A stretch of DNA of 64,000 nucleotides from an uncultured Johnsonella sp. (GTDB taxonomy: Bacteria; Bacillota; Clostridia; Lachnospirales; Lachnospiraceae): NCBI GenBank assembly GCA_900766185.1, contig CAAFUL010000097.1:1-64000 (forward strand), read 5' to 3'. Under the pieces are notes generated by a model. That model ran no database searches. It worked only from the letters and a program-made list of their open reading frames with translations, and was not told the origin of the DNA. Both the position numbers and the translations under genes were made by a program. Below are positions 35,918 through 45,345 of the stretch, piece after piece; within the stretch, counting starts at the first letter, position 1; the number at the start of each line of letters is the position of its first letter.

Positions 35918-37324
35918 TTATTCATTTCTAAGTGCCGCAAGCGGGCTTAGACTCATTGCCCTTCTTGCCGGAAGCGCTCCTGCAAGCATTCCTACTATTA
36001 CCGCAAATACTATCGCTACCGCCGCAAGCCACAAAGGTATTCTTGCGAGATCTCCCGTCATATAGAAAAAAACTTCCGCAACACCGAGTTTATTAATTAT
36101 AAAAGCAACTATATAACTTAGTACTACCCCCGATACTCCTCCAAAAAGCCCTATGAAACCTGACTCGATAAGGAACATATCCCTGATTCTGTTCATATCG
36201 CAACCAAGTACCTTCATAATACCTATTTCCTTGGTTCTTTCATATATGGACATCATCATGGTGTTTGCTATACCTATGGCTGCTACAAATAAGGATACCG
36301 CACCTATACCGCCAAGTGTTGCCTGCATGGTTTTGGTCTGGTTTTGAGACTGCTGAAGCCACTCCATTTCAGCCATAGCCTCAAATCCCATCTCTTTTAT
36401 AAGTTTTTGAACCTTAACTACATTATCAATACTGTCAACATTGACTATAGCCTTGTTATATATTATATAGCTGTAGGGCTTGCCGTTTTTATACACCGGC
36501 TGTCCCGGTATGGGATTTTTTCCGTATATCCTCCTTAATGTACTTATAAGCACATCTACATTGGCATATACTCCTGAGCTGTACATAGTATTACTTTCAT
36601 AATCGCCTACCTGCTCCCCCTCTCCGGCTTCAACTCCCGAGATATTCGCTATATATTTCTTGACCGGTGCTTCGGCAGTCCCCTCTGAAGTCGGAGCATC
36701 CGAGTCTGATGAAGAATTCCCCTTCGGGGTTGTCTGTTCAGGATTGGGATATACTATAAAAAAAGTTCCCTTTTTGTAATCTATATCTGCAAGGTCTTTT
36801 ATATCATTGGTATAGGCAAAGGCTTTCTTGGTTTTAACATTATAGAACCTTTCCGTTAAAGACTTACCCACTGCTAATTTAAGTTCCTTATCATTATGGC
36901 TTGGCTTAGTGCCGAAGGCAAGTTTCATATTCTCAAGATATTCATCACTTACACCGGTAATAGTTACACTTGCCTCATAAACCCCCTGTTTCAAAGTTAC
37001 CCCGTCAAGCTCAAGCATGGGGGATACCGATTCAACATGTTCAAGCCCTTTTAGCTTATTGATAGTTTCATCCTTTATATACACATCCTTGGACTGCTGT
37101 GCTCCATCCATACCATATATACTCATAGGATAAACCTCTATAGATTTTAATGATACGGATTTGTCTATGCTTTCAAAAGTAAGCTCGTTAAGACCTATTC
37201 CCAGAGAAATCATTGTAACCACGGAAGTTGTACCTATAAGAACTCCCAGTATGGTAAGCACTGTTCTCATCTTTCTTCTTGAAAGATTGCCAAGGCTCAT
37301 TAAAAGTAAATCAATAAATTTCAT
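35918..37324 (-). CDS. FtsX/MacB-like ABC permease
   Basis: The 468-aa protein has the MacB arrangement: one N-terminal helix (about 18-40, ILGVLIGTTSVVTMISLG), a large extracytoplasmic domain (about 45-335) with a low-complexity Ser/Asp stretch (GNSSSDSDAPTSEG), and three C-terminal helices (about 340-465) with the NTMMMSIYERTKEIG coupling motif. Such permeases act as mechanotransmitters or lipoprotein/peptide exporters driven by a LolD-type ATPase. The start codon follows the upstream stop with no gap (TAGATG). Substrate unknown. Confidence 0.9.
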   Translation of the reverse strand: MKFIDLLLMSLGNLSRRKMRTVLTILGVLIGTTSVVTMISLGIGLNELTFESIDKSVSLKSIEVYPMSIYGMDGAQQSKDVYIKDETINKLKGLEHVESVSPMLELDGVTLKQGVYEASVTITGVSDEYLENMKLAFGTKPSHNDKELKLAVGKSLTERFYNVKTKKAFAYTNDIKDLADIDYKKGTFFIVYPNPEQTTPKGNSSSDSDAPTSEGTAEAPVKKYIANISGVEAGEGEQVGDYESNTMYSSGVYANVDVLISTLRRIYGKNPIPGQPVYKNGKPYSYIIYNKAIVNVDSIDNVVKVQKLIKEMGFEAMAEMEWLQQSQNQTKTMQATLGGIGAVSLFVAAIGIANTMMMSIYERTKEIGIMKVLGCDMNRIRDMFLIESGFIGLFGGVSGVVLSYIVAFIINKLGVAEVFFYMTGDLARIPLWLAAVAIVFAVIVGMLAGALPARRAMSLSPLAALRNE

Positions 37325-39109
37325 CTATATCTCGTCCTCTGACTTCTTAGCCTTAATCTTTTTAAATATTACAAAGCCTGCTGTAGAAAGCACGATTATT
37401 GCAAGAATCACCCATAAAAGCACATTGCTGTACCAAGGTTTCTTAACCGGCTCGTCCATAGCCGGCATACCGTCATCCGGCATATCTTCCGTAGCTTCTT
37501 CAACTGTCAGATCCATATCCTTTTCCATAGTTGAGACCTTGCCTTCTTCATCTTCATACGATATGGTGATTTTTATTTTTTCATCTTCAGTACTCATGCC
37601 GGTTACGGATACCATCAAATCAGCTGTTTTTGACTCTCCCGCCTTTATATTGCCAAGATACATATCCACCGGCTTTATATAAGAGGCTTCAAGCTTTGCT
37701 GTAGTGTTATAAAGAGTTACCTTTCCGGTGTTATTTACGGAAAAGTTTACACTTGTGTCGGAACCTACGCTTACCACATCCGGCAGGGCAGTTATAGTTC
37801 CTATACCTACTCTTGCTATCTGGGTAATAGGTACATTGATAACTACACTTTCTTCGGCATTCTTAAAGTCCGGCGAATCATACTTTTCTTTTATTGTAAG
37901 TGCATAGGCTTTAGGATCCAAACCTGCTTTTGATTTGAATCTAAGTCTGATCTCCGTAGTCTTGCCTGCCCCGAGAGAATTTACAACTACCGAGTTGGCT
38001 CCTGAAACAGTTGACAATACCGGACTTTCAGCTACTTTTTCCGACTCGAAAGAAAACAGTATGTTACTTGCAGTTATGGTATCGGAAGCATTCTTCATAA
38101 CCGCAATAAGCTCGAACTCTTCACCGGCTACTATTACCTCCGGCTCAGTCCTGAAACTGTCCACTATAATACGGGCTCTGGTTCTGTCATTTGCATTAAA
38201 GTCGCCCTTATTTTCTTCACTTTCTTTTTCCTCTTTGTTTTTTACATGAACATAAAACTCATCTTCTACAGACTGTATATCACCGTCAACCGACTCTCTG
38301 TAGCTTATCTTCATTTTTATAGGGTAAAATCCGGTGTAGGCGTCCTTTCTTATTGAGAAGCTGTAATCAAGCGATACACTCTCCCCGTAGGCTACCTTAT
38401 CAAAACTTCTGTCATAACTTGCATCATTTATATCAAAGGGAAATACCTTAGAGTCCTTATCCAAAACCATTTCAGCTCTTACATCATAGGCTGTTACCTT
38501 ACCGCTGTTTTTAAGCGGAATACTGAAATTCATAACATTAGGATATTCACCGTAAGGTGTAGCCTGACCGTCTCCTACAGAAAATCTTACCGCCTTTGCG
38601 GTCTCCGGCGTCTCGGATTCGTTGGTATTTGACTTACTTATCCATATATTTACATATTCCTGAGGACCATGGGTGCCGCCCTCTTTAGAATCGGCAACAT
38701 ATACCATTATACCATAGTATCCTTCCGGAACATCTCTTCTTACTCTTGCACTTAAAGATACGGACTTTGACTTGCCCTTTGCTATTTTTCCTATATATCT
38801 TCTCTCCGTTGTTTCAGAAGTTACTTCAAGGGGAAATGCTGTCGCCTCAGGATTTTCCCTGTCTGAACTTGCATTTATCTGGTCATCATAGGCTATACCT
38901 ATCCATGCCTTTTCATAGTCCTGATCCGCAGTAAAAGTAAAGGTAATATTCATCATCTTACCCGTTTTTCCGGTAGGTATCTTTGTCTGGGTGAAATAAT
39001 TATTGGCTTCTATGTTAACTATCTCAGCCCTTGAAGATATATTGAACATACTTGCAAATATTAGTATGTAGCTGCAAAAAATATATAATTTTCTTTTTAA
39101 TCTTTCCAT
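37325..39109 (-). CDS. Secreted multi-domain surface protein of the ABC operon
   Basis: The 594-aa protein has a signal peptide (about 1-28, KLYIFCSYILIFASMF), several Ig-like/CARDB-type beta-sandwich domains (about 30-540, e.g. VSVGSDTSVNFSVNNTGKVT), and a C-terminal transmembrane helix (about 563-583) with a Lys-rich tail. It resembles COG1361-type S-layer-like proteins that accompany MacB-like transporters, where they probably play an adaptor role. Placed between the ATPase and permease genes and coupled to the latter, it is likely part of the same machine. Confidence 0.8.
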   Translation of the reverse strand: MERLKRKLYIFCSYILIFASMFNISSRAEIVNIEANNYFTQTKIPTGKTGKMMNITFTFTADQDYEKAWIGIAYDDQINASSDRENPEATAFPLEVTSETTERRYIGKIAKGKSKSVSLSARVRRDVPEGYYGIMVYVADSKEGGTHGPQEYVNIWISKSNTNESETPETAKAVRFSVGDGQATPYGEYPNVMNFSIPLKNSGKVTAYDVRAEMVLDKDSKVFPFDINDASYDRSFDKVAYGESVSLDYSFSIRKDAYTGFYPIKMKISYRESVDGDIQSVEDEFYVHVKNKEEKESEENKGDFNANDRTRARIIVDSFRTEPEVIVAGEEFELIAVMKNASDTITASNILFSFESEKVAESPVLSTVSGANSVVVNSLGAGKTTEIRLRFKSKAGLDPKAYALTIKEKYDSPDFKNAEESVVINVPITQIARVGIGTITALPDVVSVGSDTSVNFSVNNTGKVTLYNTTAKLEASYIKPVDMYLGNIKAGESKTADLMVSVTGMSTEDEKIKITISYEDEEGKVSTMEKDMDLTVEEATEDMPDDGMPAMDEPVKKPWYSNVLLWVILAIIVLSTAGFVIFKKIKAKKSEDEI

Positions 39110-39129
39110 TTTTAGTCTCCTGAGTAAAT

Positions 39130-39834
39130 TTAATTAGCAATCTTTCCGTCTACTATTCTTATTTTTCTATCAGCAAATTCAGCTATGCCCACATCATGAG
39201 TAACCATGATCAGCGTTTGATTTTCTTCTCTTACAATACTTCTCATAAGCTCAAGGACCTCGCCGCTTGTCTTTGTATCCAAATTTCCTGTCGGCTCATC
39301 CGCAAATATTATCTTGGGCTGCATGGCAAGTGCCCTCGCTATTCCTACTCTTTGCTGCTGACCTCCACTCATTTGAGAACCCTTATGATACATATACTTC
39401 TCCAAACCTACAAGCTTAAGATATTTTTTAGCCAATTCTTTTCTTTTTTTAGTGTCAACTCCTCTAAACATAAGCGGCATGGCTACATTATCCACCGCAT
39501 CCATGGTTTGAAGTAAATTGTAGGATTGAAATATAAAACCTACATTAAGTCTTCTGAACTTCACAAGCTGATTTTCAGACAGTTTTTCTATATGCGTGCC
39601 GGCTATTATAACCTCACCCTTACTCGGTTTTTCCAAGCCTGCAAGCATATTAAGAAGAGTTGATTTTCCCGAACCCGATGGTCCTACTATAGCACAAAAC
39701 TCTCCTCTTTTTATATTAAAATCAACACCGTCAAGTGCATGAACATACTCCTGACCGGTTTTATAATATTTATATAAATTTCTTACTTCTATTATATTTT
39801 CTTTTTCGGCAACCTTTTTCGTATTATTTTCCAT
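39130..39834 (-). CDS. LolD/MacB-type ABC ATPase
   Basis: The 234-aa ATPase has Walker A GPSGSGKST (about 50), the LolD-type segment GFIFQSYNLLQTMDAVDNVAMP, the signature MSGGQQQR (about 150), Walker B IIFADEPTGNLD (about 170), and the H-loop MVTHD (about 205). It partners the FtsX-like permease encoded two genes downstream. The start is uncertain: the ATG at 39834 gives a normal N terminus but a weak ribosome site; the open frame continues to 39936 with a non-family extension that I reject. Confidence 0.9.
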   Translation of the reverse strand: MENNTKKVAEKENIIEVRNLYKYYKTGQEYVHALDGVDFNIKRGEFCAIVGPSGSGKSTLLNMLAGLEKPSKGEVIIAGTHIEKLSENQLVKFRRLNVGFIFQSYNLLQTMDAVDNVAMPLMFRGVDTKKRKELAKKYLKLVGLEKYMYHKGSQMSGGQQQRVGIARALAMQPKIIFADEPTGNLDTKTSGEVLELMRSIVREENQTLIMVTHDVGIAEFADRKIRIVDGKIAN

Positions 39835-40325
39835 ATATTTATAACCGACAATCTTTCTTATTATTAAGTAAAGCAATCTACTGCTAAAAATCCTCTGCAC
39901 CGAAGCGATAATATGCTTATAGTTAAGGCAGGTCATTCATAATATGTAAACTACCTACTGTCTCTTGTATATGATAAAGCGGTGAAATATCATTAAAGTT
40001 TGGGGAGCATACTTTCCTTCGGCTCTAAAATTAATTAATAAACTCGGTTAAAAGCCTAAAAACATACAACCAAGACAGTTATTTATCATATATCTCACAG
40101 GCTATGATTATAGCACAACCGGGAATTAATTACATATATATTTGATATATATTTGATTGCAATATAATTAAAAAATCTTCCGCAATACAGCCTTATCAAT
40201 AACTTATCCGTAAAAATGATAACAAATTTTTTCAGAAAAACAAGTGTCTTGTCAGATATAGACTTTTTCCATTTGTTTATTTTTTTGACAGTTGGAATTT
40301 ACAAATTTTAATACCAATATTACTA
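39835..40325. other. AT-rich divergent intergenic region
   Basis: No gene was found. It must hold the divergent promoter for the ABC operon. TATATGATAAA (near 39972) and TTTATCATATA (near 40086) form distant inverted sequences, and a GGTCATTCAT fragment (39930-39940) resembles the end of the dispersed repeat. No clear riboswitch. Confidence 0.4.
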
Positions 40326-40354
40326 TTGCTATGTAAGAAAGCTTTAGTTATAAT
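40326..40354 (+). promoter_or_regulatory. Promoter of pyrBI
   Basis: The -35 TTGCTA (40326-40331) and consensus -10 TATAAT (40349-40354) have a 17-base spacer. Transcription would start near 40361, leaving only about 20 bases before the ATG, so there is no room for a leader attenuator of the E. coli pyrBI type. Confidence 0.7.
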
Positions 40355-40381
40355 TATGTGCAAAAATAAGGAGTCCCTAAT

Positions 40382-41302
40382 ATGAAACATCTTTTAAATC
40401 CCCTTGACCTTTCTGTAGAAGAGATATATAAGCTTATACACTTGGCACAGGCAATTATAGAAGACCCTAAAAAATATTCTAAAGTATGTGAAGGTAAAAA
40501 ACTTGCCACACTTTTTTATGAGCCAAGTACCAGAACCAGACTCTCTTTTGAAGCCGCAATGCTTAACCTCGGCGGCAGTATACTGGGATTTCACTCTGCC
40601 GACTCTTCTTCCGCAACCAAAGGTGAAAGTGTAGCCGACACTATACGAGTAATCTCAGGCTATGCCGATATTGCAGCCATAAGACACCCTAAGGAAGGTG
40701 CTCCCAGAGTTGCTTCAATGTATTCAAAGATACCTGTAATCAATGCCGGAGACGGCGGTCATCAACATCCCACCCAAACACTGACAGACCTGCTTACCAT
40801 ATATTTATTAAAACACAGGCTTTCCGACATGAATATAGGTATGTGCGGCGATCTCAAATTCGGAAGAACAGTACACTCCCTAATATCGGCGCTTGTAAGA
40901 TACAGTGGTATTAAATTCATACTTATATCTCCGGATGAACTGAAAATACCCGATTATATAAGACAGGATATAATCATAAAAAATAATGTCGAATTTATAG
41001 AAACTTCGAGCCTTGAATCAAGCATACCCGAACTTGATATACTTTATATGACAAGAGTGCAAAGAGAAAGATTCTTTAATGAAGAAGATTATATAAGACT
41101 TAAAGACTCCTATATTTTGGATAAACACAAGATGCAAAATGCTAAAAATGATATGTATATACTCCACCCTCTTCCTCGTGTTAATGAGATAAACCCTGAA
41201 CTTGACAATGATGAAAGAGCGAAATACTTTGAGCAGGCGCAGTACGGAGTATACATACGCATGGCTTTAATTATGACTTTATTGGAGGTGGGTATATGTT
41301 AA
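40382..41302 (+). CDS. pyrB: Aspartate carbamoyltransferase catalytic chain
   Basis: PyrB joins carbamoyl phosphate and aspartate, the committed step of pyrimidine synthesis. The 306-aa protein has the carbamoyl-phosphate motif STRTRLSFE (about 51-59), KGESVADT (about 80), GDGGHQHPTQTLTDL (about 121-135), and MTRVQRERF near 225. AAGGAG precedes the ATG. It overlaps pyrI by 7 bases, so catalytic and regulatory chains are made together as in the E. coli ATCase. Confidence 0.97.
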   Translation: MKHLLNPLDLSVEEIYKLIHLAQAIIEDPKKYSKVCEGKKLATLFYEPSTRTRLSFEAAMLNLGGSILGFHSADSSSATKGESVADTIRVISGYADIAAIRHPKEGAPRVASMYSKIPVINAGDGGHQHPTQTLTDLLTIYLLKHRLSDMNIGMCGDLKFGRTVHSLISALVRYSGIKFILISPDELKIPDYIRQDIIIKNNVEFIETSSLESSIPELDILYMTRVQRERFFNEEDYIRLKDSYILDKHKMQNAKNDMYILHPLPRVNEINPELDNDERAKYFEQAQYGVYIRMALIMTLLEVGIC

Positions 41303-41727
41303 ATATAAGCGGACTTAACAAAGGAATAGTACTTGATCACATAAAAGCGGGAAAAAGCCTTGATATCTATTACCAACTGGGACTTGATAAAATAAACTGT
41401 CCCGTAGCGATAATAAAAAATGCAAAAAGTAATAAAATGGGAAGTAAGGACATAATAAAAATAGAAGGGGATGTTCTAAGTCTTATAAACCTTGAAGTTC
41501 TTGGCTATATAGACTGCAACATCACTATAAACATAATAGAAAACAATAAAATCATAGAAAAAAAGACCCTTACCCTACCTAATAAACTACACAACATAAT
41601 AAAATGTAAAAACCCAAGATGTATAAGCTGTTCGGAAAGTTATATAGAACAAATATTTTATCTGTCTGATAAGGAAAAAGAAAGCTACAGGTGTTTTTAC
41701 TGTGATGAGGACTACTCACTATATTAA
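41296..41727 (+). CDS. pyrI: Aspartate carbamoyltransferase regulatory chain
   Basis: PyrI binds CTP/ATP and makes ATCase allosteric. The 143-aa protein starts MLNISGLNKGIVLDHIKAGK, the nucleotide-binding domain. It ends with the zinc domain, where C-x4-C (CKNPRC) and C-x2-C (CFYC) supply the four zinc ligands that contact PyrB. A GGAGG before the ATG lies inside the pyrB end. Regulatory chains are found in Enterobacteria, archaea and many Clostridia. Confidence 0.95.
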   Translation: MLNISGLNKGIVLDHIKAGKSLDIYYQLGLDKINCPVAIIKNAKSNKMGSKDIIKIEGDVLSLINLEVLGYIDCNITINIIENNKIIEKKTLTLPNKLHNIIKCKNPRCISCSESYIEQIFYLSDKEKESYRCFYCDEDYSLY

Positions 41728-41794
41728 AAAGTAGAAGATAAAAAATTTTCTCTCTACACTGATTTAATAAAAGTATATTACATTAAATAGATTA

Positions 41795-41900
41795 ATTAAG
41801 GGACTGTTGCAAAATAGAGATTGTTTACAAGATGTAGTGGCATTTTAGAAAAATACCATCCTATACTTGTGGAAAATTTTTAAATGCAACAGTCCTTTAA
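41795..41900. repeat. Fold-back element with GGACTGTTGCA ends
   Basis: GGACTGTTGCA (41801-41811) pairs exactly with TGCAACAGTCC (41885-41895). Flanking AATTAA/TTTAAT extend the stem. Inner segments ACAAG...CTTGT and TGG-ATTTT...AAAAT-CCA nest inside. The ends resemble terminal repeats of IS6-like transposons (CTGTTGCAAA), so it may be a small MITE or remnant. It also looks like a bidirectional terminator between pyrI and typA. Confidence 0.6.
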
Positions 41901-42027
41901 TTTAGCTATGAATACAGGTATATTGATGAAAGTAGATTTATAAGTCCTACAGCATGTAAAAATTCATCTGTCTTTCACAAACAAATCTGTGAATATAGTT
42001 AAACTACAAGCTGTTTTAAGACTTTCA

Positions 42028-43869
42028 CTACACACTTTCCTTTGACTTAAGCTGACTTCTCTTCCTCAAAGTCGAATCAAGAATCTTCTTTCTTATACGC
42101 AAATTCTTAGGTGTGATCTCCAAAAGCTCATCCTTATCGATAAACTCAAGAGCCTGTTCCAAACTCATAACCTTAGGGGTTACAAGCTTAAGGGCATCAT
42201 CCGAGCCTGAAGCTCTGGTATTGGTTAATTTCTTACTCTTGCAAACATTGATCTCAACATCTTCAGCCTTTGCATTCTGTCCTATAACCATTCCGGCATA
42301 CACTTTTTCTCCTGCACCTATAAAAAGAGTACCTCTTTCCTGTGCATTAAACAGTCCGTAGGTTATAGATTCACCGCTTTCAAATGCAATCAAAGAACCG
42401 GTCTTTCTGTAATACATATCACCTTTATAAGGAGCATATCCGTCAAACTCGGTATTAATAATACCGTTTCCCTTGGTATCTGTTAAAAACTCTCCTCTGT
42501 AACCTATAAGTCCTCTTGCAGGTATGGAAAACTCAAGTCTTGTATATGAGCCCTGTATCTGACTCATGCCTTGAAGTTCTCCCTTTCTTGAGCTTAACTT
42601 TTGTATTACACTGCCCGAAAACTCCTCCGGCACATCTACATACACCAGCTCCATAGGCTCAAGCTTTTGATTTCTCTCATCTGTTTTGTATATTACCTCA
42701 GCCTTACTTACAGCAAACTCAAAGCCTTCTCTCCTCATATTTTCTATAAGTACTGATAGATGAAGCTCGCCTCTTCCTGACACCTTAAAGCAATCAGCCG
42801 ACTCGGTTTCCTCAACTCTTAAGCTCACATCCGTATTAAGTTCTTTAAAAAGCCTTTCCCTGATATGCCTTGAGGTTACATATTTACCTTCCTGACCTGC
42901 CAGCGGAGAATCATTTACCAAAAAGTTCATAGATATGGTAGGCTCCGATATCTTTTGGAAAGGTATTGGAACAGGATTTTCAGGGGCTGCCAAGGTATCT
43001 CCGATATGTATATCCGAAATACCTGATATTGCAACTATAGATCCGATATCTGCACTTTGAACTTCCTGTCTGTCCAAACCGTTATACTCGTATAGTCGCC
43101 CTACCTTAACCTTTTTAAGCTTATCCGGCTCATGATGATTTACCAAAATAAGATCTTGATTGACCTGTATGCTTCCGTTATCTACCTTGCCTACTCCTAT
43201 TCTTCCCACATATTCATTATAGTCTATGGTACTTATAAGCACCTGTGTACCTGCCTGCCTGTCTCCTGTAGGTGCCGGTATGTGCTCTATAATCGTTTCA
43301 AAAAGATCCGACATATCATTGGCATCTTCTTCAAGGCTTTTTTTTGCCCAACCTGCTCTTGCACTTGCATATATAAACGGGCAGTCAAGCTGTCTGTCAT
43401 TGGCATCAAGCTCTATAAGCAGCTCCAAAACTTCGTCCACCACTTCTTTGGCTCTTGCCTCTTCTCTATCACATTTATTGATCAAACATACCACATCAAG
43501 GTCCAGATCCAAGGCTTTTCTAAGCACGAATTTTGTTTGCGGCATGGCTCCTTCATAGGCATCTACTACCAATATGACACCGTTTACCATTTTAAGGACT
43601 CTTTCAACTTCTCCTCCAAAATCCGCATGCCCGGGGGTGTCTATAATATTTATCTTAATGCCCTTGTAGTCAACTGCGGTATTCTTGGAAAGTATAGTGA
43701 TACCTCTTTCTCTTTCCAAATCATTTGAGTCCATAACTCTTTCCGCAACTTCCTGATTATCTCTAAACACTCCGCTTTGTTTTAGTAATTGATCCACCAA
43801 AGTAGTCTTACCATGGTCTACATGGGCTATTATCGCTATATTTCTTATGTTATCTCGGCTCTCCAACAT
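42028..43869 (-). CDS. typA: Ribosome-binding GTPase TypA/BipA
   Basis: This 613-aa translational GTPase acts in ribosome assembly and stress. It has G1 AHVDHGKTT (about 15-23), G3 DTPGHADFGGEV (about 80), G4 NKCD (about 135), EF-G-like domains II, III and V, and the TypA-specific C-terminal domain (ending near STLRKRSQLKSKESV). The start is ATG at 43869 with a weak AGAAG ribosome site. It is monocistronic. Confidence 0.96.
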   Translation of the reverse strand: MLESRDNIRNIAIIAHVDHGKTTLVDQLLKQSGVFRDNQEVAERVMDSNDLERERGITILSKNTAVDYKGIKINIIDTPGHADFGGEVERVLKMVNGVILVVDAYEGAMPQTKFVLRKALDLDLDVVCLINKCDREEARAKEVVDEVLELLIELDANDRQLDCPFIYASARAGWAKKSLEEDANDMSDLFETIIEHIPAPTGDRQAGTQVLISTIDYNEYVGRIGVGKVDNGSIQVNQDLILVNHHEPDKLKKVKVGRLYEYNGLDRQEVQSADIGSIVAISGISDIHIGDTLAAPENPVPIPFQKISEPTISMNFLVNDSPLAGQEGKYVTSRHIRERLFKELNTDVSLRVEETESADCFKVSGRGELHLSVLIENMRREGFEFAVSKAEVIYKTDERNQKLEPMELVYVDVPEEFSGSVIQKLSSRKGELQGMSQIQGSYTRLEFSIPARGLIGYRGEFLTDTKGNGIINTEFDGYAPYKGDMYYRKTGSLIAFESGESITYGLFNAQERGTLFIGAGEKVYAGMVIGQNAKAEDVEINVCKSKKLTNTRASGSDDALKLVTPKVMSLEQALEFIDKDELLEITPKNLRIRKKILDSTLRKRSQLKSKESV

Positions 43870-43939
43870 ATACTTCTCTTTCTATTATAACTTATCATAA
43901 AATCTACGGGGTATAATATAACATTATCAATAAGCATTA

Positions 43940-44602
43940 TCAAGTAAAAGTTACAACTCTTATTTTACCTTTACTTATAACAAAATTTATCTCTTCTATT
44001 TTATAAGGACTTACACTTCCCGCACTCTCGGCGGCAAGTCTTTTTAGGAAACTTTCTTCAAGCTCTTTTTTTACTATTATTTTCATATCCACTTCTTGAG
44101 TATATTCTACATCTTCTATATATATACCAAGGTTTTCTTCCATTCTTTTAAAATTTCCATACATATCATAACTTGACTTTATATAAAGTCTGAATGCCTC
44201 TTCTATTTTTACGATCTCCGTCCCTTCAAGTCCGTTAATTACCGCAGACTGATAGGCTCTAACCAATCCCCCCGTACCAAGCAAAGTGCCTCCGAAATAT
44301 CTGGTAACTACAGCACAGATATTTATTAAGTTCTTTGAAAGCAGTACATCAAGCATAGGTCTTCCGGCAGTTTTTGAAGGTTCTCCGTCATCCGAGCATC
44401 TTTGTATACTTCCCTTATCTCCTACAATATAAGCATAGCAATGATGCCTTGCATCCCAAAACTTCTTTCTAACACCTTCTATAAACTCAAGCGCCTCCTC
44501 TTCATCCTTGACAGGTACTATATCGGCTATAAATCTTGACTTTTTTTCTATGATCTCTCCATGAGCCTCTTCCATACAAAGACAATAAACATCTTTTTCC
44601 AT
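43940..44602 (-). CDS. IMPACT/YigZ family protein
   Basis: The 220-aa protein has the UPF0029/Impact N-terminal domain (about 10-115: EIIEKKSRFIADI, HHCYAYI, SDDGEPSKTAGRPML, TRYFGGTLLGTGGLVRAY) and the C-terminal DUF1949 domain (about 135-210). YigZ-like proteins bind nucleic acid or regulate translation, but their bacterial role is not settled. AAGGA lies before the ATG at 44602; the longer frame to 44626 has none. Confidence 0.9.
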   Translation of the reverse strand: MEKDVYCLCMEEAHGEIIEKKSRFIADIVPVKDEEEALEFIEGVRKKFWDARHHCYAYIVGDKGSIQRCSDDGEPSKTAGRPMLDVLLSKNLINICAVVTRYFGGTLLGTGGLVRAYQSAVINGLEGTEIVKIEEAFRLYIKSSYDMYGNFKRMEENLGIYIEDVEYTQEVDMKIIVKKELEESFLKRLAAESAGSVSPYKIEEINFVISKGKIRVVTFT

Positions 44603-44639
44603 AAATACATCCTTTTTATTTTTCACTTAAAAGTATATT

Positions 44640-44765
44640 GTTTACAGTTTGGCTAGGTCATTCATCTTCGTCAGTATCCTGATAGATATATGTATAATAT
44701 ATACCTGAAAGCAAGCTTTCATGGGGTATATTATACATATATCTCTATTCTACCAAAACTGTAAT
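44640..44765. mobile_element. Shortened MITE-like element
   Basis: This 126-bp copy begins TTTACAGTTTGGCTAGGTC and ends CCAAAACTGTAA. It is flanked by the 7-bp direct repeat GTATATT (44633-44639, 44766-44772). It keeps the GATATATGTATA...TATACATATATC palindrome around GAAAGCAAGCTTTC but only one CATCTTCGTC arm of the second module. It lies just upstream of the YigZ-like gene. Confidence 0.65.
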
Positions 44766-44898
44766 GTATATTATAAAATTTATCAAATAATACCTCTTTT
44801 TACAAGCTTGATTTGAAGCGGCATTTTTAGGTGAGGTAGCGACTTTTATTCAAATATTGAAAACATTCGTTCGCATAGGGGTGTGGTATTAGATAAAA

Positions 44899-45107
44899 GT
44901 GTGCCTACACCTCTCTCCCTCTGCCGGCACCTTAGTCACATAAACCGTTAAACTATCTTGCCAAGGACAATCCAAGACCGCCGGTACTTGCTTTATCAAA
45001 CCATCAGGTGAAGATAAAGCTTAGTACCGCTGCGAGGCTTTAGTTAAGGGAGCGTGTCCAAGGCAAGATATGTTTGTAACGGTTTATGTGATAGACAAAT
45101 CATTATA
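44899..45107 (-). ncRNA. Candidate large structured RNA
   Basis: Long-range pairing spans this gene-free stretch: 44937-44950 with 45077-45090 (14 bp, perfect), 44954-44962 with 45062-45070 (9 bp), 44965-44969 with 45055-45059 (5 bp, AA/AA internal loop), 44983-44988 with 45023-45028, and 44990-44997 with 45013-45020. A short stem, 44901-44905 with 44926-44930, lies at the other side, and its loop segment 44915-44920 can pair with 45047-45052 as a pseudoknot. On the minus strand a TATAAT at 45107-45102 puts a start right at the outer helix; no good -35 is visible. It is not tmRNA, SRP or RNase P. The raiA-motif RNA of Clostridia is a candidate that I cannot confirm. Confidence 0.5.
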
Positions 45108-45345
45108 TTCTGCTTATAAGTATACAGCTCATGGGTCGTATATATAACATTACAGAATGAGCCACCTTGACCGTTAGCTTATAAAATTTACAGTTTTCCT
45201 ATAAATTCAGTAAATACTGGAACTTTTATTTATACTTTGATATACTTATATGATTATATAGTTGTAGGGCATTTTCTTATGAACTACTGTTATATAATCA
45301 CTTTTTGACAATTTTAGTGTAAATGTATTAGGAGATGAATAATAT

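Noticed and set aside
39960..40100. Long inverted repeat upstream of the ABC operon
   Set aside because: ACTGTC/GACAGT and TATATGATAAA/TTTATCATATA are present but their order is not mirrored, so they do not form one hairpin.
40326..40382. pyrBI attenuator
   Set aside because: The predicted transcript leader is only about 20 nt, too short for an attenuation hairpin or PyrR site.
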